DNA from: Spirochaeta sp.
Lineage (GTDB): Bacteria; Spirochaetota; Spirochaetia; DSM-27196; Alkalispirochaetaceae
Direction of reading: 5' to 3'
NCBI GenBank assembly: GCA_007117185.1
Contig: SKHA01000009.1
Location: forward strand, 1-15,413
DNA: 15,413 nucleotides
The notes beneath the pieces are model-generated. The model searched no databases. It was not told where the DNA came from and saw only the letters and a program-made list of their open reading frames with translations. How positions within the stretch are numbered: position 1 is the first letter of the stretch; each line of letters opens with the position of its first letter. Both the position numbers and the translations under genes were made by a program. Below, piece by piece: positions 6,192 through 13,400 of this stretch.

Positions 6192-9100
6192 ACCGGGGTT
6201 GCCGGGCCTGTTCAAGGATCAGGTGCACCACCGGACCGGCCACCTGCAGGCGCCCCCGGGCCTCAAGGAAGGTGGCAGTAAGCAGGATCTTTCTGAGTCG
6301 GGTGAACCGATCCGGATAGATCACCAGGTTGATGAAGCCGGTCTCATCTTCCAGGGTCATGAAGACGGTGCCCCCCGCAGTTTCCGGTCGTTGCCGGACG
6401 ATGATCAGGCCAACCACGGTGACCATAGTCCGGTCCGGCAGTGAGATGATCTCCTCTGCGGTGGGGATGCGCCGCTTCTGGAGGGCCTGGCGGTACCGTT
6501 CCATGGGGTGGGCGGCGGTGCTGTGGCCCGTTACCAGGTAGTCCCAGTTCAGTCGCTCGTCTGCGCTGGTCTGCGCCCAGGAGGGTACGGTCTGGCTGCG
6601 GTCGATCTCTCCGGCGGGAAGCAACCCCTCGTCGTTCCGTGCCGCCGGCACCCCCAGGGTATCCCACAGGGCGTGGCGGCGGTCGTAGCCCAGGCGGTCG
6701 AAGGCGCCGCTGCGTACCAGCGCCGCCACCACATCCCGGTCCAGGTGCGCCCGGGAGATCAGTTCCCGCAGATATGCCGCGGCGGTGGCCGGGGTGAGGG
6801 CAAAGGGGATCTCCCGGCGCGCCTGATCAAGCTGCTGCCAGTCCCGGTGGCCCAGCCCGCGGATGAAGCGAAAGCCCATGCGCACAGCCAGGTGGGCGTC
6901 TTTGCCGGCGGCGGGGGGGCTGGTGGCGGACGGGCTGGCGGCGGGGGCCCTGCCCGGGGCGGCGCCGCGCGCCTCAAGGGTGCACTCCCACCGGCTGTGG
7001 AGAATGTCCACCGGCCGCACCAGAACCCCGCCGCGGCGCGCGTCCTGCACAATTGTTGAGGGGTTGTAGAACCCCATGGGCCACGCGTTGAGCAGCCCGG
7101 CGGTGAAGACCGCCGGGTAGTGGCAGCGCAGCCACGCCGTAGCGTAGGCGATGAGGGCAAACCCTGCGGCGTGGCTCTCGGGAAACCCGTACTCACCGAA
7201 CCCGCGTATCTGTTCAAAAACCTGCAGGGCAAACTGTTCGTCGATGCCTCGGGCGATCATACGCCGGGTGATGCGCTCCCGGTGCGCCTCGATCCGTCCG
7301 GTTTTGCGCCACGCCGCCATATCACGCCGCAGCTGGTCCGCCTCCCCGGGGGTGTACCCTGCGGCGACCATGGCCAGCTTCATCACCTGCTCCTGAAAGA
7401 GGGGCACCCCCAGGGTGCGCGCCAGGATCGGTTCCAGGTCCCGGTGGGGGTAGACCACCTCCTCTTCCCCGGCGCGTCGCCGCAGGTAGGGGTGAACCAT
7501 CCCGCCGGTTATCGGGCCGGGCCTGACCAGGCTGATCTCCACCACCAGATCGTAGAACGTTGTCGGTTTGAGCCGGGGGAGCATCGCCATCTGGGCGCGG
7601 CTCTCAAGCTGAAAGACCCCCACCGTTTGCGCCCGCTGGAGCATGGCATAGGTACTGCTGCACCCCGGGGGAATGGTGGCCAGAGACAGCTCTACCCCCA
7701 GGTGCTCCCGAAGGAGGCGAAAGGCGTAATCCAGGTGGGTCAGCGCTCCCAGCCCCAGCAGATCCACCTTGAAGAGGTTCATCTCTTCAAGGGAGTATTT
7801 GTCCCACTGGATTACGGTGCGCCCGGGCATGGTGGCGTTCTCCAGCGGTACGATCCGGCAGATCGCCTCGTTACCCAGCAGAAATCCCCCGGGGTGGATG
7901 GAAAGGTGCCGGGGAATACCGATGGTCTCCTGAACGAGCTGGACAAACTGTTCCCGTCTGGTCTCATCCATGGTGACGGCGATCTCCCGGATCGCGGTGG
8001 CCGCCTCCAGGCCGTGGTCTCCGGTGAGGCGGATGATCCGTTCCAGTTCCAGCTCGGGAACCCCGAAGACCGCCCCTACCTGGCGAATCGCCGAGCGGCG
8101 GCGAAAGCGGACGGTATTGGCCACCATCGCCGCCCGGTCACGGCCGTACCGCTGGTAGACGTACTGAATCACCTCCTCCCGGCGGCGGTGCTCGATATCC
8201 AGGTCGATGTCCGGGGGCTCGGCGCGTTCCCGGGAGATGAACCGTTCAAAGAGAAGATTCATCTGCACCGGGTCGATCGCCGTTATCCCCAGGCAATAGC
8301 AGACCACCGAGTTTGCCGCTGACCCCCGGCCCTGGCAGATGATCCCCTGGTTCTGGCAGAAGCGTACGATCCGGGCCATGGTGAGGAAATATCCCCCGTA
8401 GTCCAGCTCGCCGATCAGGGCCAGTTCGTGCTCCAGCTGCTTTGTTACGTCATCGGGGATCCCCCGGGGGTAGCGCCCCCGGGCCCCGGCGAAGGTGCGC
8501 TCCCGCAGCTCCTGCGGGACGGAGCGGTCCCGGGAGTTTTCGTCCTCGGGATAGCGGTACTCCAGCTCCGTCAGGGAGAAGGTGCAGCGCCGGGCGATCT
8601 CCAGGGTGCGCTGCAGCAGCTGCGGCCGGTCCGCGTAGAGGGAGAACGCCACCTCCCGGGTGGGTAGCGCCTCCAGGGCGTTGGGGGTCAAAAGGCGCCC
8701 CGCCTGGTCCAGGGTTGTGCCGTGACGGATGCAGATCAGAACGTCCCGCAGCCGTCGCCGCAGAGGTATGTGGAAGGTGACCCGGGGAAGAGCCACCTCG
8801 GGCAGGTCATAGCGCAGGGCAAGCTGGTGCAGGCGCCGCTCCTGGGCGTCGTCGTCGTTGCCGCGGCGCCGGGTGATCCCCACGTACAGGCGGCCCCGGC
8901 AGGGGTTGAGCAGCGGCTCCAGCTCGGCGGCGTCGCCGCTGCGCCACGTCCAGATAAGCAGTGTGTCACCCTGAAACTGAAGGATCTCATCCTGGAAGAC
9001 AACGCTCTCCCCCTTGGGGCTGCGCAGACGCCCCCGGGAGATCAGCTCGCTGATGTTGCCGTAGCCCTGCCGGTTTTCCGCAAGCATGATCAGGCGATGG

Positions 9101-9333
9101 CCGGGATCAACGGTGATCTCCGCCCCGAAGATGATCTTCAGGGGGGGGCCGTCGCCATTGCGGCTCTCACCGGCGGCGTGGACCGCTCCGGCAAGGCTGT
9201 CCAGATCGGTGATCCCGCACGCTGGAAGGCGGTACTCCCGGGCCTGTTCCACAAGCTCTTCAGGGTGGCTGGCACCGCGGAGAAAGGAAAAGACGCTGCG
9301 GCACCACAGGGGCACGTACTCAGGGGCGCTCAT
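6184..9333 (-). CDS. dnaE2: Error-prone DNA polymerase III alpha subunit DnaE2 (ImuC)
   Basis: C-family polymerase that carries out damage-induced translesion synthesis with ImuA and ImuB. In 1,049 residues: an N-terminal PHP-type domain (VFSFLRGASHPEELVEQA, then GITDLDSLAGAVHA), and a polymerase core with the catalytic acidic residues D377 and D379 in PPDIDLDIEHRRREEVI and D524 in FKVDLLGLG. QGRGSAANSVVCYCLGI and GFGEYGFPESHAAGFALIAY are characteristic of the DnaE2 branch, and a C-terminal OB-fold (VTVVGLIIVRQRPETAGGTV onward, from 971) completes it. An Ala/Pro-rich insert at about 787-812 is low complexity and lies in a loop position. The C-terminus stops soon after the OB-fold and looks short for the family. 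A GAGG element (CGAGGCCAGGTGG) precedes the ATG, 18 nt after the imuB stop. Context with imuA and imuB separates it from the replicative DnaE. Confidence 0.96.
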   Translation of the reverse strand: MSAPEYVPLWCRSVFSFLRGASHPEELVEQAREYRLPACGITDLDSLAGAVHAAGESRNGDGPPLKIIFGAEITVDPGHRLIMLAENRQGYGNISELISRGRLRSPKGESVVFQDEILQFQGDTLLIWTWRSGDAAELEPLLNPCRGRLYVGITRRRGNDDDAQERRLHQLALRYDLPEVALPRVTFHIPLRRRLRDVLICIRHGTTLDQAGRLLTPNALEALPTREVAFSLYADRPQLLQRTLEIARRCTFSLTELEYRYPEDENSRDRSVPQELRERTFAGARGRYPRGIPDDVTKQLEHELALIGELDYGGYFLTMARIVRFCQNQGIICQGRGSAANSVVCYCLGITAIDPVQMNLLFERFISRERAEPPDIDLDIEHRRREEVIQYVYQRYGRDRAAMVANTVRFRRRSAIRQVGAVFGVPELELERIIRLTGDHGLEAATAIREIAVTMDETRREQFVQLVQETIGIPRHLSIHPGGFLLGNEAICRIVPLENATMPGRTVIQWDKYSLEEMNLFKVDLLGLGALTHLDYAFRLLREHLGVELSLATIPPGCSSTYAMLQRAQTVGVFQLESRAQMAMLPRLKPTTFYDLVVEISLVRPGPITGGMVHPYLRRRAGEEEVVYPHRDLEPILARTLGVPLFQEQVMKLAMVAAGYTPGEADQLRRDMAAWRKTGRIEAHRERITRRMIARGIDEQFALQVFEQIRGFGEYGFPESHAAGFALIAYATAWLRCHYPAVFTAGLLNAWPMGFYNPSTIVQDARRGGVLVRPVDILHSRWECTLEARGAAPGRAPAASPSATSPPAAGKDAHLAVRMGFRFIRGLGHRDWQQLDQARREIPFALTPATAAAYLRELISRAHLDRDVVAALVRSGAFDRLGYDRRHALWDTLGVPAARNDEGLLPAGEIDRSQTVPSWAQTSADERLNWDYLVTGHSTAAHPMERYRQALQKRRIPTAEEIISLPDRTMVTVVGLIIVRQRPETAGGTVFMTLEDETGFINLVIYPDRFTRLRKILLTATFLEARGRLQVAGPVVHLILEQARQPRFT

Positions 9334-9351
9334 CCACCTGGCCTCGCCACG

Positions 9352-10839
9352 CTACTCCACCCACCCCAGAACGGTAAAACTCCGCTCACCCGGGCGGCGA
9401 AACCGCCACAGAACCCGGCCTGGATCGACGGGCAGGAACTCGTACATTCGCTCTTCCTGGGGACCCCGCCACCAGCCGCTGGAAATCAGTACAAGGCGCC
9501 GCCCCTGATGGGGGGGTGCCACGACGCTGCTTCGCTGACCAGCCGCGGCTGGTACGAGACGGCGCACCCTCAGGAGCGGTAGCCCCTGGGGTGAAAGCGG
9601 CCCCCTGGGCGCCTGCTGCCCCTGGGGCGCGTACCGTTGCAACAGAAAGGACCGTTCCGGAAACCACGAGGGAGACTCCACCAGAGAGACCACTGAGCCG
9701 CTGCCGTACAACCCCTCAAGGATCGCCACCGCCTCGTTGATCCGCCGCCGGTCACGCTGGCCGTGCTGCCCCTGCCCCGGCAGCGGGAAGAGCTCCTCCT
9801 GGGTGCTCTCTCCGGGAACCTGCACCACCCGAACCACAACCACCGCCACTGCCGCAGGGAGGGATGAGGCCCCGTCGATACGTAACGCCAGCAGCCTGGC
9901 AAGCTGAGCGGCCTCCCGGGTGGGGTCCGCACAGCGCAGATGGGTGGTAAACCGCTCTGCCTCCTCCCCCTGGAGCTCAACCTCCACCTCGGTGATCCAG
10001 AGCCCCCGGTGGCGTACCTGCTCAACCAGCTGTTCAAGGGGCTCGCTGCAGGCACCCAGCAGGCGATCCCGGGAGCGCAGCGGCGGGTCGGGCCGGGTCT
10101 GCTGCTCAGCAGTCACTCGCTGCGGGAGATCACAGACAGTCTCGGCCACGCCGGTGGTGAAGACAGAAAAAATCCGCTGAGCTCTGACGCTGCAGTGGCT
10201 GCGCAGCCGACCGGCGGGAACCTGCAGGAGTCTGCCGATGGTGTGGGCCCCCAGCATCTCCAGACGAAGGCGATCCGCTTCCGGCAGGGGCAAAAGCGTT
10301 ACCGGTGCGCGCAGGAGTCGCTGCTGTTCTTCCTGCGGATCCTCCGGAGGGTTTGCACCATCCTGGTGCAGCGCCCCGATCAGAGACCCCGGCCGGGTCC
10401 ACCCCGGTGCGATCACGGTGTGCATCTGCTGCCGGGCAAGGTCCTGTTCAAGTGCGTGGAGCCACTGCTGCAGATCCGGATACAGCCGCTGCAACCCTGC
10501 GGTGTGAACCCAGAGAACGGTAGGGTCCTCCTTCCACTGCTCAACCACCGGGCTGTGGCGGTCAAGGACATCCCGCAGCTGCCGCAGAAAAACCCGCTGC
10601 TCCCGGGGGTGAACCACCCCGGCCTGGATCTGCTCTGACAGAGCCAGAACCTCGCTGTAGCGCTGTCCCCGGCGAACCCCCAGCGCTGCTGCGGCAGCGT
10701 TGAACTCCAGAACCGACGCGGAGGGGCGCCGCTGCTCAAGGATGACCAGGGGCTGGCCGTCCCCCGGGGCGTCCCGGCCCAGAGCCACCTGCAGCGCCGG
10801 GCCGGGAACCTTAACACAGACGATCCGGTAGTACGGCAT
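9352..10839 (-). CDS. imuB: ImuB, catalytically inactive Y-family polymerase homologue
   Basis: Adaptor of the mutasome: known ImuB proteins have a Y-family fold without polymerase activity and link DnaE2 to the sliding clamp and ImuA. Seen in 495 residues: an N-terminal palm-like region where the usual catalytic Asp residues are missing (IVCVKVPGPALQ; WVHTAGLQRLY with His112 at an expected Asp). A helix-hairpin-helix follows (LEMLGAHTIGRLLQVP, about 194-208), then a little-finger-like domain. The pentamer QEELF (347-351, at 9801-9787) matches the clamp-binding pattern QxxLF. The C-terminal tail YEFLPVDPGRVLWRFRRPGERSF is typical of ImuB. I place the start at the ATG at 10839, where similarity begins. 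A frame extension to 10968 would lie entirely inside imuA. The start overlaps the imuA stop by 29 nt and lacks a ribosome site, so coupling is likely. Confidence 0.9.
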   Translation of the reverse strand: MPYYRIVCVKVPGPALQVALGRDAPGDGQPLVILEQRRPSASVLEFNAAAAALGVRRGQRYSEVLALSEQIQAGVVHPREQRVFLRQLRDVLDRHSPVVEQWKEDPTVLWVHTAGLQRLYPDLQQWLHALEQDLARQQMHTVIAPGWTRPGSLIGALHQDGANPPEDPQEEQQRLLRAPVTLLPLPEADRLRLEMLGAHTIGRLLQVPAGRLRSHCSVRAQRIFSVFTTGVAETVCDLPQRVTAEQQTRPDPPLRSRDRLLGACSEPLEQLVEQVRHRGLWITEVEVELQGEEAERFTTHLRCADPTREAAQLARLLALRIDGASSLPAAVAVVVVRVVQVPGESTQEELFPLPGQGQHGQRDRRRINEAVAILEGLYGSGSVVSLVESPSWFPERSFLLQRYAPQGQQAPRGPLSPQGLPLLRVRRLVPAAAGQRSSVVAPPHQGRRLVLISSGWWRGPQEERMYEFLPVDPGRVLWRFRRPGERSFTVLGWVE

Positions 10840-11413
10840 GACACTGGTCTGAACGCAGAGGAATCCGGGAGCGACGCACCTCCAGGGTGAGCAGGTACCC
10901 TCCTTCCTGCTGCCGGGCCGCATGTGTGTGCAGGTGCAGCCCCACAGCGGGACCAAGAACGGCGGCATCCATGCCAGGAAGCAGGATGAGGGTTGTTCCG
11001 GTGTGACGGCACTGGTGCATCAAACGCGCCAGCACCCCGGGAGTGAGCTCACCGGCGCGGGATGCACTGTTGACCCCTGCATAGTCCAGACAGATACAGG
11101 CGCACTGCCTGCTGCGCAGCAGCGTCTCTGCTGCTCCGGCAAGGTGGCTGCTTTCGCCGGGGGCGTTGCGGGAGGAGTCGTTATGAGGCAGCACCACCAG
11201 CAGCTCTTCCAGCGCCACCCCTCCGGCGCTGAGATCCCCGGGAAAGGGCAGCGACACCCCCGCGCTGACATAGGCGACAACCCCACTCTGCTCCCGTTGG
11301 AAGAGAGCGAGGAGGCGTACCGCCGCCGTCAGGGCTGCAGTTCCGGTGATCTGAATGATGCGCCCGCGAACCATCCGAGAAGAGTCCGTGAGAATGCGCA
11401 GTACCCCTTCCAT
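10811..11413 (-). CDS. imuA: ImuA, RecA-like accessory protein of translesion synthesis, no Walker A
   Basis: First gene of the imuA-imuB-dnaE2 cassette. The 200-residue protein has the layout of a RecA core: GRIIQITGTAALTAAVRLLA (17-36) sits where RecA has GRIVEIYGPESSGKT and the following helix, but the Gly-Lys-Thr of the P-loop is absent. CACICLDYAG (104-113) fits the Walker B strand, and TGTTLILLPGMDAAVLG fits the next core strand. It should therefore not hydrolyse ATP by the RecA mechanism, consistent with ImuA being structural (family knowledge). The ATG at 11413 follows AAAGGGG by only 1 nt, an unusually short gap. Met14 is the next possible start but lacks a ribosome site. The promoter region carries a 20-bp palindrome. 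The assignment rests partly on gene order, since the sequence is divergent. Confidence 0.82.
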   Translation of the reverse strand: MEGVLRILTDSSRMVRGRIIQITGTAALTAAVRLLALFQREQSGVVAYVSAGVSLPFPGDLSAGGVALEELLVVLPHNDSSRNAPGESSHLAGAAETLLRSRQCACICLDYAGVNSASRAGELTPGVLARLMHQCRHTGTTLILLPGMDAAVLGPAVGLHLHTHAARQQEGGYLLTLEVRRSRIPLRSDQCHAVLPDRLC

Positions 11414-11423
11414 GCCCCTTTAA

Positions 11424-11443
11424 TACTATACATTTGTAAAGTA
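11424..11443. promoter_or_regulatory. 20-bp palindromic operator candidate in front of imuA
   Basis: TACTATACATTTGTAAAGTA is a near-perfect inverted repeat: 9-bp arms TACTATACA and TGTAAAGTA match at 8 of 9 positions around a TT centre. It overlaps the predicted imuA -10 box and lies 67 nt before the GTG of the divergent DUF1820-like gene. It has the size and outer bases (TACT...AGTA) of an enterobacterial LexA box, but not its CTG/CAG core. The TACA...TGTA core also suits MarR-family repressors, and a MarR gene is two genes away. The regulator is unknown. Confidence 0.65.
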
Positions 11444-11454
11444 CTCAATACCAA
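11425..11454 (-). promoter_or_regulatory. Probable imuA-imuB-dnaE2 promoter
   Basis: On the - strand TTGGTA (11454-11449) and TATAGT (11430-11425) are 18 bp apart, with the palindrome filling most of the spacer and the -10 box. Transcription would start near 11418, leaving a leader of about 5 nt. An overlapping alternative is TTGAGT with TATTAA at 17 bp. Repressor binding at the palindrome would block either. Confidence 0.45.
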
Positions 11455-11482
11455 CCGGCCGCCCAGCGGGCTTTATTTTCTG

Positions 11483-11490
11483 AAGGAGGT
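11483..11490 (+). promoter_or_regulatory. Strong ribosome binding site AAGGAGGT at an unexpected distance
   Basis: A perfect anti-16S match lies 20 nt before the GTG at 11511, too far for normal use, but 5 nt before an in-frame ATA codon at 11496. No other ribosome site precedes the GTG. The start of the DUF1820-like protein is therefore uncertain: translation could begin at ATA (five extra residues) or at the GTG through a structured or relaxed spacing. Confidence 0.6.
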
Positions 11491-11510
11491 ACCGTATAGT
11501 AACAGACGCC

Positions 11511-11801
11511 GTGTCTATATACCGTATTCATTTCACCTGGAAAGACAAAGCCAGAACCATTCGCTGTCGGGGGCTGGACATGACCCACCCCTACTTCGTC
11601 TCGCTGGAAGAGCTGATCTTCCCCGAGTCCAGCTCGGTGATCATCGGTCCCCACGACGACGAGATGCGCCGTGAGTTTGGCGATTCCCGGACAATCATGA
11701 TACCATTCCAGAATGTCAGCCTGATCGAGACCCTCAAAGAACCGGACGAACAGCGTACAGGCCGGGTAATCAACTTCGCCGGCACCGACGAGGAGAAATA
11801 A
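11511..11801 (+). CDS. DUF1820-like small protein
   Basis: The 96-residue protein matches the pattern I associate with the DUF1820 family: Y-R-I-x-F near the start, a hydrophobic-aromatic middle (HPYFVSLEELIFPE), VIIGPHDDEMRREF, then a conserved IPFQNVSLIE strand. The family has no assigned function and is probably a small soluble beta-rich protein. The start is given at GTG 11511, where similarity begins, although the ribosome site favours an ATA codon at 11496. The stop is followed after 1 nt by the marR ATG, whose ribosome site GAGGAG (11790-11795) lies inside this gene, so the two are translated together. It is the first gene of a four-gene operon divergent from imuA. Confidence 0.72.
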   Translation: MSIYRIHFTWKDKARTIRCRGLDMTHPYFVSLEELIFPESSSVIIGPHDDEMRREFGDSRTIMIPFQNVSLIETLKEPDEQRTGRVINFAGTDEEK

Positions 11802-11802
11802 G

Positions 11803-12276
11803 ATGAGCAGCCAGAACAGCAGCACCTACGTCCTGACAACCCTTCGCAAGATCATCCGCGCCATCGATATCCACTCCCGGCAGCTTTCCAAGCAGTTCGG
11901 TCTCACCGGCCCGCAGTTGGTGGTGATCAGCGAGATCGGTCAGGCAGGGCCCATCACCATCAGCGTGCTGGCCGGGCGGATAAGCCTGAGCCAGGCTACC
12001 GTCACCACCATTCTCGATCGCCTGGAAATCAAGGAGCTGGCCACGCGGATTCGCGGGACCGAAGACAAACGACGGGTCTACGTTGACATTACCCCCCGGG
12101 CGCGGGAAATCCTGGAAACCAACCCCAACGTCCTGCAACAGGGGTTTGTGGAACGTTTCAGCGCGCTGGAAGAATGGGAACAGACCCTGATCATCTCCTC
12201 GATCCAGCGCATCGCCACGATGATGGATACCACCGACCTGCCGGTGGAGGCCTACGAGCTGGAAAGCGAGCTTTAA
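11803..12276 (+). CDS. MarR-family transcriptional regulator
   Basis: Winged-helix repressor of 157 residues. Seen: the dimerisation helix (YVLTTLRKIIRAIDIHSRQLSK), then LTGPQLVVISEI, a recognition helix region ISLSQATVTTILDRLEIKELATR (60-82), and the wing with the family signature around GTEDKRRVYVDITPRA (85-100). A long C-terminal helix follows (ALEEWEQTLIISSIQRIATMMD), then a short acidic tail. MarR proteins usually bind 16-20-bp palindromes in their own promoter region and release DNA on binding a small ligand or on oxidation. There is no Cys in this protein, so a thiol switch of the OhrR type is unlikely. The nearest palindrome is at 11424-11443, between this operon and imuA. GAGGAG lies 7 nt before the ATG. 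Confidence 0.93.
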   Translation: MSSQNSSTYVLTTLRKIIRAIDIHSRQLSKQFGLTGPQLVVISEIGQAGPITISVLAGRISLSQATVTTILDRLEIKELATRIRGTEDKRRVYVDITPRAREILETNPNVLQQGFVERFSALEEWEQTLIISSIQRIATMMDTTDLPVEAYELESEL

Positions 12277-12279
12277 ACG

Positions 12280-12588
12280 ATGGCCAGCGACGAATCCCGC
12301 CGGGAGATTCTGAGCGAGCTTGATAACGAGTGGCATACCCTCAAGCACGGCAACCCCGTTCCGGGGCTCTACCCTCAGAACGGCACCGAGACGGTGAAGG
12401 TCCGCGGCAACAGCACCGTTGTGGAAAACGGAACGGTAACCACCTACGAGATCGTCGTCACCGATCAGGGTGTGGTGGTGGGTCGTTACCGGGTCATCGC
12501 CGAAGAGACCTCTGGAGACTACCACAGCGGGTACGACGGTGAAGACGCCGATGACCCCGGTAATGACCCCGCCGGAGGGCAACCATGA
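12280..12588 (+). CDS. Acidic 102-residue protein of unknown function
   Basis: Not recognised. It lies 3 nt after the marR stop and its TGA overlaps the next ATG (ATGA at 12585-12588), so it belongs to the operon and is very probably translated. The N-terminus is a charged helix (ESRREILSELDNEWHTLK). The middle reads as short beta strands (ETVKVRGNSTVVENGTVTTYEIVVTDQGVVVGRYRVIA, split by Asn-Gly turns), like a small beta-sheet domain. The last 25 residues are Asp/Gly-rich and look disordered. There is no signal peptide or membrane segment. The ribosome site is weak (GCGAG, 9 nt away), in keeping with coupling to marR. Confidence 0.75.
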   Translation: MASDESRREILSELDNEWHTLKHGNPVPGLYPQNGTETVKVRGNSTVVENGTVTTYEIVVTDQGVVVGRYRVIAEETSGDYHSGYDGEDADDPGNDPAGGQP

Positions 12589-13400
12589 GCTCGGTCATTA
12601 TCGTTACCGGCAGCAGCCGGGGTATCGGCCGGGAGGTGGCCCGACTTCTCCTGCACGCCGGCCACCGGGTCGCGATCAACGGCAGAGACGCCCAACGCCT
12701 TCACCAGACCGCAACGGCCCTGGCTGGCGATGCCGCCCCCTCCGCAGCCCGGGATTCCCTCCTGGCGGTAGCGGCGGACATCACCACCGAGGAGGGAGCC
12801 GCCCTCCTGATCCGAGAGACCCTCGCCCGGTTCGGACGCATCGACGGGCTGATCAACAACGCCGGAGCGTCCATGCGCGGGTCCATCGGGGATCTGCGCC
12901 TGACAACGATTGAACAAATGTACCGGGGCAACCTGGTGGCGGCGGTGCTGCCCACGGTGGCGGCGCTGCCGGCGCTCCTTGAAAGCGGCGGATCGGTGGC
13001 GTTTGTCTCCACCGTGGGGGCGCTGTGGGGATTTCCGGGGATCTCCCTGTACTCCGCAGCCAAGGCGGCGGTGGAGAGCTTTGCCCGGGCACTGGATGGG
13101 GAGTACCGGAGCTCAGGATTGCGCGTGGGTGTGTGCTTTCTCGGGTTTGTCGAAAACGACGCTGACAAAGTGGTTGTGGCCGCCGACGGCACCCCCTTTC
13201 GGCACAGTCGCAAGGCCCGGCAGACTCAGGTCCAGGCGGCCCGGGCGATCATTCGCACCCTGCAGTCGCGCCGTCGTCGCCATATTTCCACCTGTTCCGG
13301 GCGGGTTCTGGCGGCGCTGGTGGGTATCTGCCCCGCACTGGTCGCTGCGATCTTTGCCCGCTCAGGGGGCCGGGTACACCGAGTCTCTCCCGGTGAGTAA
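12585..13400 (+). CDS. Short-chain dehydrogenase/reductase (SDR), classical type
   Basis: NAD(P)-dependent oxidoreductase of 271 residues. The Rossmann motif TGSSRGIG (8-15), NGRD after strand 2 (32-35, the Arg favouring NADP), the Asp65 adenine-site motif, NNAG (91-94), Asn116, Ser142 in FVSTVG and the catalytic Tyr156/Lys160 in YSAAK are all present, so the enzyme should be active. The C-terminal 40 residues are basic then hydrophobic (SGRVLAALVGICPALVAAIFAR), as in SDRs of lipid or ketone substrates that touch membranes (inference). GGAGGG lies 5 nt before the ATG. It is the last gene of the DUF1820-marR operon and may be the target of MarR control. Its final 39 nt overlap the 3' end of the convergent Nudix gene. 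The substrate is unknown. Confidence 0.92.
   Translation: MSSVIIVTGSSRGIGREVARLLLHAGHRVAINGRDAQRLHQTATALAGDAAPSAARDSLLAVAADITTEEGAALLIRETLARFGRIDGLINNAGASMRGSIGDLRLTTIEQMYRGNLVAAVLPTVAALPALLESGGSVAFVSTVGALWGFPGISLYSAAKAAVESFARALDGEYRSSGLRVGVCFLGFVENDADKVVVAADGTPFRHSRKARQTQVQAARAIIRTLQSRRRRHISTCSGRVLAALVGICPALVAAIFARSGGRVHRVSPGE

Noticed and set aside
4581..6215. 544-codon open frame on the - strand opposite the solute-binding protein and mutM
   Set aside because: It lies fully antisense to two unmistakable genes, is rich in Pro, Gly, His and Arg as expected of a GC-rich shadow frame, and shows no domain.
7120..8322. 400-codon open frame on the + strand inside dnaE2
   Set aside because: It is antisense to the polymerase core with its catalytic Asp residues; no ribosome site or recognisable motif.
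10840..10968. 43-residue N-terminal extension of ImuB
   Set aside because: The extension lies entirely inside imuA in another frame, is rich in Cys, Trp and Pro, and has no counterpart in ImuB proteins.
11463..11479. GCCC-AGC-GGGC hairpin followed by TTTATTTT, a possible terminator
   Set aside because: The stem is only 4 bp and it lies between two divergent promoters ahead of a ribosome site, where a terminator has no obvious role.
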